Positions 27,604-37,036 of a stretch of DNA of 64,000 nucleotides are shown one piece after another (the stretch's first letter is position 1; each line of letters begins with the position of its first letter). The position numbers and the translations under genes were made by a program. Origin of the DNA: Vallitalea sp. Its GTDB lineage: Bacteria > Bacillota > Clostridia > Lachnospirales > Vallitaleaceae. The notes beneath the pieces are model-generated. The model was not told the DNA's origin. It was given only the letters and a program-made list of their open reading frames with translations, and did no database searches. The stretch covers positions 1 to 64,000 of the forward strand of contig JAOARM010000032.1 of assembly GCA_025210515.1 (NCBI GenBank), in the 5' to 3' direction.

Positions 27604-27723
27604 GTTAAAGGCGGTTAAAATACAAGATATATTGTATTTATATAGTAAAAAAATCAAACTAGGACAAGTATGATTTAAAATTGATAGACCGGAGAGGTTG
27701 GGTAAAAAGGATGGTTAAACACC

Positions 27724-27945
27724 TTATTTAGTATTTTTCTTAGTAATAATAATTATATCATCATTATTTTTTTGAGATATCTGTATTTCTTCAATATCAT
27801 TTGAATTTAATGTTTTTAGAGATTTAAAAAAACTTATTTCCTGACTTTCGTCATTAAAATTCTGGGGATAATTAAATATTATAAATAAAATAGTTAATAA
27901 AATCATAATCAATATAATAAAATATACTTTTCTTTTAGTTAACAT
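27724..27945 (-). CDS. Small membrane-anchored hypothetical protein
   Basis: A 73-residue protein with one N-terminal helix (VYFIILIMILLTILFIIF) and an outer tail of Asn, Asp, Ile and Lys. The ribosome site is AAAGGA. The tail stops in what looks like the middle of a beta-strand pattern, so it may be a shortened version of a longer protein. No family is recognised. Confidence 0.5.
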   Translation of the reverse strand: MLTKRKVYFIILIMILLTILFIIFNYPQNFNDESQEISFFKSLKTLNSNDIEEIQISQKNNDDIIIITKKNTK

Positions 27946-28265
27946 TTCTATTATCCTTTCAATCTTGATTTATAAAACATATTATATCATAAAAACCTAA
28001 AATATCAAATTATATGAATAAATAAATAAAACCAGGTTATTGTAGAGAGGTTTTGGATATGTATCTATATGATGTGGTGAATTGTACTACACATAAACTC
28101 CAAATATTATATTTAGAAATTTATTATTTAGAAAATAAATGTTATAAAGGTATGCTCACATATATAAAAAATATGATAAAATAAAAAGTATCAATAATAT
28201 TTAATATAGCTTAATAGATAAGATTAACAAAATAAATGATTATATAATACAGGGGAGAATATATC
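27946..28265. other. Gene-free stretch upstream of addA
   Basis: About 320 bases of AT-rich sequence between the divergent small gene and addA. A TATAAT at 28243-28248 lies too near the addA ribosome site (AGGGGAG) to be a normal promoter. I see no convincing -35/-10 pair, hairpin or small gene. Confidence 0.4.
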
Positions 28266-31200
28266 ATGCCTAACGTAACATGGACTACAGAACAACAAAA
28301 AGTCATTAATACAAGAAATAGAAATCTACTAGTATCTGCCGCAGCTGGTTCAGGAAAAACAGCTGTATTAGTGGAGCGTATTATACAGATGATAACAGAT
28401 AGTCATAATCCTGTTGATATTGACTCTCTGTTAGTAGTTACGTTTACTAATGCTGCTGCATCTGAGATGAGACAACGTATTTCAGAAGCACTTGAGAAGA
28501 AAATAGATGAAAACCCAGAGGATAGATATTTACATAAACAGTTATCATTACTACCAAACTCCAATATTATGACAATACATGCTTTTTGTCTTAATGTGAT
28601 TAAAAACAACTTTCATTTAATTAATTTAGATCCATCTTTTAGAGTCGCTGATGAAACGGAGTTAACTTTATTAAAGAGTGATATAGTAAAAGAGGTATTA
28701 GAAGAACATTATATGATGGAAGAAAATGAAGATTTTATTGCATTAATAGAAAGTTATGCAACTGGAAAATCGGATAATAGAATAGAAGAATTAATAATAG
28801 AATTGTATAGATTCTCTATGAGTAATCCTTGGCCTAATAAATGGTTAAATGAAAAGGTAGAAGAACTGAATATAAATAATCAAGAGGATTTTAATGAATT
28901 ACACTGGATAAAATATATTACTGATTTATTGAAGAAAGAAATACCACTGTACATAAGATTGCTAGAGCATTGTGAACAAATATGTAATAGTGATAATGGC
29001 CCTATTGGGTATTTAGATACAATTATATTAGATATGAAAAACATAAAAGCATTAGAGGATATGCTAAATAGCTCTTATTCTGATATTTCCCAAAAGATAG
29101 TGGAAATTAAGTTTGGTGCAATAGGAAGATGTAAAAAAGATGTGGACAAACAGTTAATGACTATGGTAAAAGATATTCGAGATGATATAAAAGAAAGTCT
29201 CAATAAAATACAGACGGAGTTTTTCTATAAAAGTAAAGATAGCATAATAGAAGATATTAATAACACATATCCTGTTATAAAAGCATTAGTAAATTTAGTT
29301 GAACAATTTTCTAATAAATATCAAGAAACAAAAGCAGAAAAAAATATAATTGACTTTAATGATATTGAGCATTTTGCATTAAACATTTTGATCAGTGAAG
29401 ATGAAGAAGGAAATAAGATACCATCACAAGTTGCGTTAGAATTACAAGATACATTTAATGAAATAATGATAGATGAGTACCAAGATAGTAATTTGGTTCA
29501 AGAAACTATACTTACAAGTGTATCAAAAGTGTCAAAAGAAATGCCAAATATTTTTATGGTTGGAGATGTGAAACAGAGTATATACAAATTCAGATTAGCA
29601 AAACCAGAATTGTTTATGGAAAAGTATAGAACATATTCTAATGAAGAAAGTAGTTATCAAAAAATAGATTTATATAAAAATTTCAGAAGTAGAAAGAGTG
29701 TTATAGATAGTACCAATTATATTTTCAGCCAAATAATGTCAAGTGAATATGGTGATGTTATATATGATGATAGAGCATCTTTACATCTCGGTGCAAGTTA
29801 TGAAGATTATAAAGAGGGATTAATAGCAGGAGCTACGGAAGTTATTATAGTTAATGAATGTGACAATGATAATAATGAAGAAGAAATTACATCAACTGAA
29901 TTAGAAGCAAAAGTAGTAGCAGATAGAATTAAACATCTAGTGAAAGGTGACAATCCATATAATATATATGATAAAAAACTTGGTAAATATAGACCTGCAA
30001 TGTACAAAGATATCGTTATACTTATGAGAAGTACAAGTAGTAGTTCAGGGATTTTCGTTGAAGAATTATTAAAGTATGATGTGCCTGCTTATACAGATGC
30101 TACATCAGGGTATTTTGATACAATTGAGGTTAAAACTATTATATCTTTATTAAAAATAATTGATAACCCAAGACAAGATATCCCACTAATTTCTATACTT
30201 AGATCGCCAATTGTAGGCTGTAATGCAAGTGAATTAGTTAGAATTAAAGAAGTATTTCCAAGTGGAGAGTTTTATGACGCATATCATCAATATATAATAG
30301 GAAGCATTAATGATGATAAGCTAAGCCAAAAATTAATTAAATTTAATGATATGTTAAATAGCTGGCGTAAAAAAGCTGTATATATGCCACTTAATGAATT
30401 GATATTGAATATATATGAAGAGTCTCATTATTATAATTATGTATCTGTAATGACTGGAGGAAGACAAAGACAAGCTAATCTTAATTTACTGATAGATAAA
30501 TCTATAAAATACGAATCAACAAGTTATAAAGGGCTATTTAATTTTATAAGATATCTAGAAAAAATTCACAAATATTCAATTGATATGGGTGAAGCAGTGA
30601 TTTTTGGAGAAAGTGAAAATCTAGTAAGAATAATGAGTATTCATAAAAGTAAAGGATTAGAATTTCCTATTGTTTTTATTGCTTCTATGGGTAAACAGTT
30701 TAATATGCAAGATATTAATAAGCCAATATTATTACATCAAGATTTAGGATTTGGACCTAAATACGTTAACTATGAACAAAGATACGAAACCAAAACTATA
30801 CCAAAAAGTATTATAAGCCATAAAATAAAAAATGAAAGTCTTTCGGAAGAATTAAGAATATTATATGTTGCACTTACACGAGCAAGAGAGAAATTAATAT
30901 TAGTAGGTAGCTGTAAAGATATAAGTAAAAAAGCTGATAAAGTAAGTAAATATCTATTCTTTGATGAGATATTATTATCAACAAAATTAATATCAAATGG
31001 GCGTAGTTATATTGATTGGATTATGCCAACGTTACTAAGACATAAAAATGGACAAGTAATTAGAGAGTTAATTAATAATAACTTCATTAATTTTATTGAT
31101 GAAATATATAATCATGAAGCTAGTTTTGAAATAAAAGTTATTTCAGTAAATGATATACTTGACAAAGAGGAACAATTATTCAATGCTAGAACAGAAACAT

Positions 31201-31958
31201 ATGAGAATCTATTAAATTGGGATATTGATAAAAATTATAGCGACTATTCAAAAGAATATTTTGATAATCATCTTAATTGGAAATATCCTCATGAAGATGC
31301 TGTACTAAAACCAGTAAAAGTATCTGTATCAGAGATAAAAAGACAATCACTACCAGATGAGACTATAGAACATGAAGAAATGTTTGAAAATATAGAGCCG
31401 TACAAACCAAAATTTGTGGAAGAGAGTCTTAAATTAACTCCTAGTCAGAGAGGAACAGCATTTCATAAAGTTATGCAACATATTGATTTCTTACAATTAA
31501 ATAAATATGATTACATTGAAAAATACCTGCTTAGTTTACAACAATTAGATATAATAACTGAAAAAGAAAGAAATAGTATTAGTATAAAATCTATATTACA
31601 ATTTAGCAAAAGTAATTTATTAAAGAGAATGATAGATGCCGAAGAAAAAAAACAATTAAAAAGAGAAGTTCCATTCGTTATAGGAATAAAAGCAAGTAGT
31701 ATATATAAAGATTCAAGTATTGATGAAAAAATACTTGTACAAGGTGTAGTTGATTGCTATTTTATTGAAGATGATGAAATTGTTTTAGTTGATTATAAAA
31801 CAGATTTTATAAGAAAAAATGAAGAAGATGTACTTATAAATAGATATAAAAAACAAATGGAGTTGTATAGCAACGCACTAGAAAGCATTACACACAAAAC
31901 AGTAAAACAATGTATTTTATATGCATTTAGTATTGGTGAAGAGATAATTTGTAAGTAG
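28266..31958 (+). CDS. addA: ATP-dependent helicase/nuclease subunit A
   Basis: The AddA subunit, a UvrD/Rep-family helicase fused to a RecB-type nuclease, 1230 residues. Walker A is SAAAGSGKT (residues 24-32). Helicase motifs include VTFTNAAASEMRQR, the Asp-Glu motif IDEYQDSN, VGDVKQSIYKFR, SIHKSKGLEFPIVF and LYVALTRAREKL. The nuclease VLVDYKTD is near the C-terminus. With AddB it resects double-strand breaks for recombination. It stands alone, 12.6 kb downstream of addB on the same strand. Confidence 0.96.
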   Translation: MPNVTWTTEQQKVINTRNRNLLVSAAAGSGKTAVLVERIIQMITDSHNPVDIDSLLVVTFTNAAASEMRQRISEALEKKIDENPEDRYLHKQLSLLPNSNIMTIHAFCLNVIKNNFHLINLDPSFRVADETELTLLKSDIVKEVLEEHYMMEENEDFIALIESYATGKSDNRIEELIIELYRFSMSNPWPNKWLNEKVEELNINNQEDFNELHWIKYITDLLKKEIPLYIRLLEHCEQICNSDNGPIGYLDTIILDMKNIKALEDMLNSSYSDISQKIVEIKFGAIGRCKKDVDKQLMTMVKDIRDDIKESLNKIQTEFFYKSKDSIIEDINNTYPVIKALVNLVEQFSNKYQETKAEKNIIDFNDIEHFALNILISEDEEGNKIPSQVALELQDTFNEIMIDEYQDSNLVQETILTSVSKVSKEMPNIFMVGDVKQSIYKFRLAKPELFMEKYRTYSNEESSYQKIDLYKNFRSRKSVIDSTNYIFSQIMSSEYGDVIYDDRASLHLGASYEDYKEGLIAGATEVIIVNECDNDNNEEEITSTELEAKVVADRIKHLVKGDNPYNIYDKKLGKYRPAMYKDIVILMRSTSSSSGIFVEELLKYDVPAYTDATSGYFDTIEVKTIISLLKIIDNPRQDIPLISILRSPIVGCNASELVRIKEVFPSGEFYDAYHQYIIGSINDDKLSQKLIKFNDMLNSWRKKAVYMPLNELILNIYEESHYYNYVSVMTGGRQRQANLNLLIDKSIKYESTSYKGLFNFIRYLEKIHKYSIDMGEAVIFGESENLVRIMSIHKSKGLEFPIVFIASMGKQFNMQDINKPILLHQDLGFGPKYVNYEQRYETKTIPKSIISHKIKNESLSEELRILYVALTRAREKLILVGSCKDISKKADKVSKYLFFDEILLSTKLISNGRSYIDWIMPTLLRHKNGQVIRELINNNFINFIDEIYNHEASFEIKVISVNDILDKEEQLFNARTETYENLLNWDIDKNYSDYSKEYFDNHLNWKYPHEDAVLKPVKVSVSEIKRQSLPDETIEHEEMFENIEPYKPKFVEESLKLTPSQRGTAFHKVMQHIDFLQLNKYDYIEKYLLSLQQLDIITEKERNSISIKSILQFSKSNLLKRMIDAEEKKQLKREVPFVIGIKASSIYKDSSIDEKILVQGVVDCYFIEDDEIVLVDYKTDFIRKNEEDVLINRYKKQMELYSNALESITHKTVKQCILYAFSIGEEIICK

Positions 31959-32083
31959 AAAAATAGTAGATATATTATAAAACTTTTAGATTTAGAAAAA
32001 CTTGAATTCATGAATAAAAATTCTATTATATATGTATAAACTCACTATAATTACCCAATAATCTATATAGAAAGGGTGGTTAT

Positions 32084-32293
32084 ATGGCAAAGAACTATAA
32101 AAAAGATGAAATATCCAAAAAACAATTAGCTGAAAATGAAAAGATGAAATATGAAATAGCTGAAGAATTAGGCTTAATTGATAAAGTAAATAAGGGCGGG
32201 TGGAAATCCTTAACTGCCAAAGAAACAGGCAGAATCGGAGGATTAATGACTAAACGTAAGCGAAGTGTTCAAAAAAATATAGATGAAAATTAA
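32084..32293 (+). CDS. Alpha/beta-type small acid-soluble spore protein
   Basis: A 69-residue SASP-like protein. It contains MKYEIAEELGL, which matches the germination protease recognition region, and the conserved end GRIGGLMTKRKR. Such proteins coat spore DNA and are degraded at germination. Homologues are a minor, divergent branch of the alpha/beta family. The ribosome site is AAAGGGTGG. Expression would be expected late in the forespore, but no sigma-G promoter was identified. Confidence 0.83.
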   Translation: MAKNYKKDEISKKQLAENEKMKYEIAEELGLIDKVNKGGWKSLTAKETGRIGGLMTKRKRSVQKNIDEN

Positions 32294-32304
32294 TCAGGTG
32301 AAAA

Positions 32305-32345
32305 AATATCCTTATTCAGTACTGGAGAATAGGGGTATTTTTTTA
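32305..32345 (+). terminator. Terminator after the SASP gene
   Basis: Arms AATATCCTTATTC and GAATAGGGGTATT form a hairpin followed by seven T. Confidence 0.8.
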
Positions 32346-32466
32346 TATATGAAATATTTTATTTTACTTAATAATAATAAGAAGCTCTTTCTTGACTTAC
32401 ATATAGATAATAATTATAATAAATAAAGCATATTAATTGAGAAAATTATAGTAAGGGGGTATAGAT

Positions 32467-33219
32467 ATGGCTAGTTATAATACGTTTGCACAAGTATATG
32501 ACCAATTTATGAGTAATGTACCTTACGATGAATGGGTAGACTATATATTAGAGATTATATCAAAATACAATATAGAACCTAAATTAATCCTTGACTTAGG
32601 TTGTGGTACAGGAAATATTACACAGATATTAGCGAGTAAGGGTTATGATATGATAGGCGTTGATAATTCTTATGAAATGCTTTCAATAGCAAAAGATAAG
32701 GCAAGAGATGCTAAGTTAGATATATTATATTTATTACAAGATATGAGAGAATTTGAGTTATATGGAACGGTAGATTGTATAGTTAGTCTATGTGATAGCA
32801 TGAATTATATTTTAGAAGAAAGTGATTTATTACAAGTGTTTAAACTAGTTAATAATTACTTGGATCCCAATGGATTATTTATCTTTGACTTAAATACAGA
32901 ATATAAATATAATAATATATTAGGTGATAATACTTTTGCAGAGACTTATGACAATAGTTCATATATATGGGAAAATTATTATTATGAAGAAGAAGGAATT
33001 AACGAATACGAATTAACTCTATTTATCAAAGATAAAGAAGATACCTATAAACGTTATTGTGAAACACATTATCAGAAAAAGTATGATTTGGATAAAATAA
33101 AAGAATTATTAGAAGAAGCAGGGCTTGAATATATAGATGTATTTGACGCATTTACTTTTAATAAGCCTAAAAATATTTCTGATAGAGTTTATATTATTGC
33201 TAGAGAAAAGGGAAAATAG
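32467..33219 (+). CDS. Class I SAM-dependent methyltransferase
   Basis: A 250-residue methyltransferase. Motif I is LDLGCGTGNITQIL, followed by the acidic residue in IGVDNS that binds the SAM ribose. The N-terminal FAQVYDQFMSNVPYDEW is typical of a common small-molecule methyltransferase group in Firmicutes; the substrate is unknown. The ribosome site is AAGGGGG. It is followed 40 bases later by hslO. Confidence 0.85.
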   Translation: MASYNTFAQVYDQFMSNVPYDEWVDYILEIISKYNIEPKLILDLGCGTGNITQILASKGYDMIGVDNSYEMLSIAKDKARDAKLDILYLLQDMREFELYGTVDCIVSLCDSMNYILEESDLLQVFKLVNNYLDPNGLFIFDLNTEYKYNNILGDNTFAETYDNSSYIWENYYYEEEGINEYELTLFIKDKEDTYKRYCETHYQKKYDLDKIKELLEEAGLEYIDVFDAFTFNKPKNISDRVYIIAREKGK

Positions 33220-33259
33220 TTATTAGTTAATAAATATGACATAAATAAAGGAGTTCATT

Positions 33260-34141
33260 ATGAAAGATTATATAGTTAGAGCTACTGCCATAGATAACCA
33301 AATTAGAGCATTTGCAGTCAATACAACTGAAATGGTAGAAGAAGCTAGAAGTAGACATAATACATCCCCAGTAGTTACAGCTGCATTAGGTAGGTTGATG
33401 ACAGCTGCTTCTATGATGGGTAGTATGTTGAAAAATGAAAAAGATTTATTAACACTTCAAATACGTGGAGATGGACCAATTCAAGGACTTGTTGTCACCG
33501 CGGATTCAAAAGCTAATGTAAAAGGTTATCCATTTGTACCTGTTGTGGATATTCCATTAAAAGAAAATGGTAAACTGGATGTATCAACAGGACTAGGAAT
33601 TGGTATTATGAATATTATTAAAGATATTGGGTTAAAAGATCCATATGTAGGACAAACTCACTTAGTATCTGGAGAAATTGCCGAGGATTTAACATATTAT
33701 TTTGCTACATCCGAACAAGTACCTTCAGCAGTTGCGCTAGGAGTACTTGTGGATAAAGATTATTCAGTTAAGCAAAGTGGTGGATATATTATTCAATTAC
33801 TTCCAAATGCAGAAGAAGAAATTATTAATAAATTAGAAGAAAATATTAAAAGGGTTTCATCTATTACTAATGAGATGGAAGAAGGTAAAACTCCAGAAGA
33901 TATATTAGAAATTATATTGGGAGATATGGGACTTCAAATACTTGAAAAAATGCCAACTAAGTTCCACTGTAACTGTACTAAAGATAGAGTTCAAAGAGCG
34001 CTAATTAGTGTTGGAAAAAAAGACTTACAAGAAATGATTGACGATGGAGAAACTATTGAATTAAATTGTCATTTTTGTAATACAAAATATTTATTTACAA
34101 TTGATGAATTAAAAGAGTTAGTTAGTGAAATAAGTTCATAA
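33260..34141 (+). CDS. hslO: Redox-regulated chaperone Hsp33
   Basis: A 293-residue Hsp33. The C-terminal zinc redox switch has Cys237-x-Cys239 and Cys270-x2-Cys273. The N-terminal domain has the family segments RGDGPIQGLVVTAD and QTHLVSGEIAEDLTYYFATSEQVPSAV. It is activated as a holdase by oxidative unfolding of the switch. AAAGGAG precedes ATG 33260. Confidence 0.95.
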   Translation: MKDYIVRATAIDNQIRAFAVNTTEMVEEARSRHNTSPVVTAALGRLMTAASMMGSMLKNEKDLLTLQIRGDGPIQGLVVTADSKANVKGYPFVPVVDIPLKENGKLDVSTGLGIGIMNIIKDIGLKDPYVGQTHLVSGEIAEDLTYYFATSEQVPSAVALGVLVDKDYSVKQSGGYIIQLLPNAEEEIINKLEENIKRVSSITNEMEEGKTPEDILEIILGDMGLQILEKMPTKFHCNCTKDRVQRALISVGKKDLQEMIDDGETIELNCHFCNTKYLFTIDELKELVSEISS

Positions 34142-34168
34142 AAACTAATATGATAAGAGAGGTAACCT

Positions 34169-34918
34169 ATGGGGGTATTAGTAATTACTGTTGTTATTAT
34201 AAGTGTTTTTAGTATATTATACTTTATATATTTGAATATATTTGGTGGTGGCGGAGGCTTTGAAGTTTTCTGGTTATTACTTAGTATTACATGTTTTCTG
34301 ATGACACTTATTATTAGAAATCATCATATAGTAAGACAATATGTACCAAAGCTTATAAGATATACTGTAGTATTATTAATTATTATATTAAGTGCATCTT
34401 TTATAATTATTGAAACTTCAATAATAAAAGATAGTATTAAAAAAGATGACTACACTTCCACTGATTATATAGTAGTATTAGGGGCTTCGGTAAGAGGAAC
34501 TAAATTATCTCTAACTTTATATAATAGACTAAATGTTGCACTTGATTATCTAGAAGAACATGAGAATAGCAAAGCTATTTTATCTGGAGGACAAGGACCG
34601 GGAGAAGATATAACCGAAGCAGAAGCTATGAAAAGATATTTGATAGAAAATGGTATTAATGAGAAAAGACTTATTCTAGAAAATAAGTCTACAAGTACAA
34701 GAGAAAATATAAAATATAGTCTTGAAATTATAAAAAATTATACAACGAATGCCTCTGTAACGGTTATTACAAGTGATTTTCATGTATATAGAGCTAAAAA
34801 AATAGCTTCGTTAAATGGAATAAAAGTACAGGGAATACCTTCTAAGACATTCCCTCCTTTAATCATTAACTATTATTTTAGAGAATATTTTGCTGTAATC
34901 AAAGATATTATTATATAG
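34169..34918 (+). CDS. YdcF/ElyC-family (DUF218) membrane protein
   Basis: A 249-residue protein with three N-terminal membrane helices and a DUF218 domain. Domain motifs are YIVVLGASVRG, a Gly-rich SGGQGPGEDITEAEAM, ENKSTSTRENIKYS, and VTSDFHVYRAKKIA. Family members (SanA, ElyC, YdcF) affect envelope integrity; the biochemical role is not settled. It starts 28 bases after hslO and is likely co-transcribed. Confidence 0.87.
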   Translation: MGVLVITVVIISVFSILYFIYLNIFGGGGGFEVFWLLLSITCFLMTLIIRNHHIVRQYVPKLIRYTVVLLIIILSASFIIIETSIIKDSIKKDDYTSTDYIVVLGASVRGTKLSLTLYNRLNVALDYLEEHENSKAILSGGQGPGEDITEAEAMKRYLIENGINEKRLILENKSTSTRENIKYSLEIIKNYTTNASVTVITSDFHVYRAKKIASLNGIKVQGIPSKTFPPLIINYYFREYFAVIKDIII

Positions 34919-35003
34919 TTAATTGTTTGAAATTAGTATTAGTTTTTTCTTTAAAGATTAAGAAAGGGGTAATTATAGAATATATTTATCATGGGTTTCA
35001 TAA

Positions 35004-36092
35004 TCACCTTTTAAATATAGTACAATAATTACCTTCACTAGTTCTACATCTTGAACATCTTACACATTTAACTGGTTTTCTATCATTGTTTTTCCATCTT
35101 TTTATTAATTGAGGTTCAGTAAGTAAAGGTCTTGATATAGCAAAGAAAGATATATTAGTTTCATGTAACATCTGTTCAATATTTTCAATATTAGCTAATC
35201 CACCAACAGTAATGATTGGGATATTTACTTCATCACTTATTATTTCTGCATATTCACGAAAGTATCCTTCTGCATTAATTGTATGACCATCAAAAGATTG
35301 TCCAACCATTGACTTAGCTTTGCCGTGTATATTTCCTGAGATTTCAATTGCGTCAATTCCTACAGATTCTAATTTCTTACATATCTCTCTAGTTTCATCA
35401 AAAGTTAAACCACCATCAAAAAAGTCGGAAGCAGTTAGTTTTACTAGTACTGGATAGTCATTACCAACTTTCTCTCTAATTTTATAATATATTTCTAATA
35501 AAAATCTCATTCTATTTTCAAAACTACCACCATATTCATCGCTTCTATTGTTGTAATAAGGGCTTAAAAATTGATTGATCAAGTAAGTGTGAGCTCCGTG
35601 TATTTCTATTCCGTCAAATCCTGCTTTTTTACATCTTAAACTAGCTTCAGCAAATGCATTAATTACATAGTCTATATCTGATTTTGACATTGCTTTTCCT
35701 ATTGTATTGGTACTTCTTTCAGGTATTTCACTAGGTGCATATATAATTCTATCTGATGTATTGTATGTGGTTTTTGTTCCACCATAAGCAAGTTGCATAA
35801 TAATTTTTGAATCGTATTTATGTACTAGGTCTGTTAATTTTATATATTCGTTTATGAATGAGTCATTATATATTCCCATCATACCTGGATTTGGTTGTTC
35901 TTCTTTCAATATATTAGCGTAACCTGTTATAATTAATCCGACTTCGCCTTCAGCCAGTTCTTCATATATTTTATATAGACTATCTGTCATATGACCATCT
36001 TCAGTTGTCATGTTTTCCCAAGTAGCACTTCTAACAAAACGATTTTTAATGGTTGCTTTATTAATTTTTTGTTTTTTAAATAAATTCTTCAT
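35004..36092 (-). CDS. NADH:flavin oxidoreductase, old yellow enzyme family
   Basis: A 362-residue single-domain TIM-barrel flavoenzyme. It has the FMN-site opening (KNRFVRSATWENM), GFDGIEIHGAHTYLINQFLSPYYNNRSDEYGGSFENR and a late SRPLL. The end has a Cys-rich tail (VRCSRCRTSEGNYC), which is reminiscent of the linker to the FeS domain in larger relatives such as the 754-residue protein at 48170. It reduces activated alkenes in general; the substrate is unknown. It is a monocistronic gene. Confidence 0.87.
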   Translation of the reverse strand: MKNLFKKQKINKATIKNRFVRSATWENMTTEDGHMTDSLYKIYEELAEGEVGLIITGYANILKEEQPNPGMMGIYNDSFINEYIKLTDLVHKYDSKIIMQLAYGGTKTTYNTSDRIIYAPSEIPERSTNTIGKAMSKSDIDYVINAFAEASLRCKKAGFDGIEIHGAHTYLINQFLSPYYNNRSDEYGGSFENRMRFLLEIYYKIREKVGNDYPVLVKLTASDFFDGGLTFDETREICKKLESVGIDAIEISGNIHGKAKSMVGQSFDGHTINAEGYFREYAEIISDEVNIPIITVGGLANIENIEQMLHETNISFFAISRPLLTEPQLIKRWKNNDRKPVKCVRCSRCRTSEGNYCTIFKR

Positions 36093-36195
36093 GAGTTTCT
36101 CCTTATTATTATTTTATTTAATAAATTTTATTAAGTTTTATGATAAATTATTATAACCTCAAATTAGTTTGGTGTCAAACTAATTATGTTGATGA

Positions 36196-36240
36196 ATAAA
36201 AAAACTACCTAAGAAGTCCATAATTATTTCCCTAGGTAGT
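36196..36240 (-). terminator. Terminator of the DUF3243 gene
   Basis: Read on the minus strand, ACTACCTA pairs with TAGGTAGT and a run of seven T follows. It begins 10 bases after the DUF3243 stop. Confidence 0.8.
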
Positions 36241-36249
36241 CTGCAAATT

Positions 36250-36510
36250 TTAATCTACTAGTTTCACAATTAAATTCGCCATTACTCGTTTTTCCTCAGA
36301 GGTTCCTTGATCCCAAAGGTTTTTTAGAAGTTGTTGTTCTTTACTTTCTGGATTAACATTGTTAGAGAGAAAATCACCTACTATTGTTGCAATACTAGTA
36401 ATGGTGTGATCTTCCATTCCTATTTTTTTCCCTGTATCTACTGCACCATGTAATGTTTTTTTCCATTGTTCAAAATCAGTAAGAGATGAATCTATATCAC
36501 TTAGTTTCAT
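36250..36510 (-). CDS. DUF3243 family protein
   Basis: An 86-residue helical protein that matches the YmfJ/DUF3243 pattern: FEQWKKTLHGAVDTGKKIGM, VGDFLSNNVNP and EEKRVMANLIVKLV. The family is common in spore formers and of unknown function. AGGAGG precedes ATG 36510. Confidence 0.82.
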   Translation of the reverse strand: MKLSDIDSSLTDFEQWKKTLHGAVDTGKKIGMEDHTITSIATIVGDFLSNNVNPESKEQQLLKNLWDQGTSEEKRVMANLIVKLVD

Positions 36511-36654
36511 AAGTTATCCTCCTTGAAATTTCTAAAATATAATTTCATTTTTTCCAATGAATATGATAATTATTCTATAGAGTATAAATAATTATTAATA
36601 ATGAAATGAAGCAAAAGGTGAATCAAAAGATTTAACATGGGATTATAAAAATTA

Positions 36655-36683
36655 TTGACAATTATATGAAATTCATATATAAT
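36655..36683 (+). promoter_or_regulatory. Perfect consensus sigma-A promoter of leader/MFS unit
   Basis: TTGACA at 36655-36660 and TATAAT at 36678-36683 are exactly 17 bases apart. This maximal promoter drives the leader peptide gene, fitting control by attenuation rather than by initiation. Confidence 0.9.
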
Positions 36684-36722
36684 TCACTAGAAGATACTAA
36701 TTATAAAAAGGAGGTTGTTTTA

Positions 36723-36809
36723 ATGATTATAAGAAGATTTAATACCGTATATGACGTTGCAACTATGAACCAAGAATTTAATAAAACAACCTGTGTCAGT
36801 AAAAGATAA
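36723..36809 (+). CDS. Leader peptide (28 aa) of the MFS attenuator
   Basis: A 28-residue frame with AAAAGGAGG 8 bases before ATG 36723. It starts MIIRRFNTVYD and ends TTCVSKR. The frame covers AACCTGTG (36788-36795), which can pair with CACAGGTT downstream (36853-36860). The peptide is not expected to have its own enzyme role; its translation is the sensor. Such leaders are known before antibiotic-resistance genes in Firmicutes. Confidence 0.75.
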   Translation: MIIRRFNTVYDVATMNQEFNKTTCVSKR

Positions 36810-36880
36810 GTATTAAAGTAGTCATACTTTTATTATAGTTAATTAATCTAGTCACAGGTTATATAATCTGTGGCTTTTAT
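36788..36880 (+). promoter_or_regulatory. Mutually exclusive attenuator stems
   Basis: CACAGGTT (36853-36860) can pair with AACCTGTG inside the leader ORF (36788-36795), or with TAATCTGTG (36864-36872) to make a hairpin followed by GGCTTTTAT. The two pairings exclude each other. A ribosome stalled early in the leader would free AACCTGTG and block the terminator; one finishing the leader would cover it and allow termination. Confidence 0.7.
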
Positions 36881-36960
36881 ATTACCTTAATATTAATAAG
36901 GTTATATTTATATATTCATATATTTTATTAAACTATAATAGTTTTGACTTATAATATGAA

Positions 36961-37005
36961 GAAAGCCATGGAGAGTGTTTACGTTCTCATGGCTTTTTTA
37001 TTTTT
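36961..37005 (+). terminator. Second terminator just upstream of the MFS start
   Basis: Arms AAAGCCATGGAGA and TCTCATGGCTT, with one bulged base, are followed by TTTTTATTTTT. The hairpin lies 32 bases before the MFS ATG and within its own transcript, so it must be read through for expression. Confidence 0.85.
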
Positions 37006-37036
37006 GTAAAACTGATACAGGAAGAAGGAGAAAAAT

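Noticed and set aside
28403..28609. Minus-strand 68-residue frame within addA
   Set aside because: Shadow of addA with no ribosome site.
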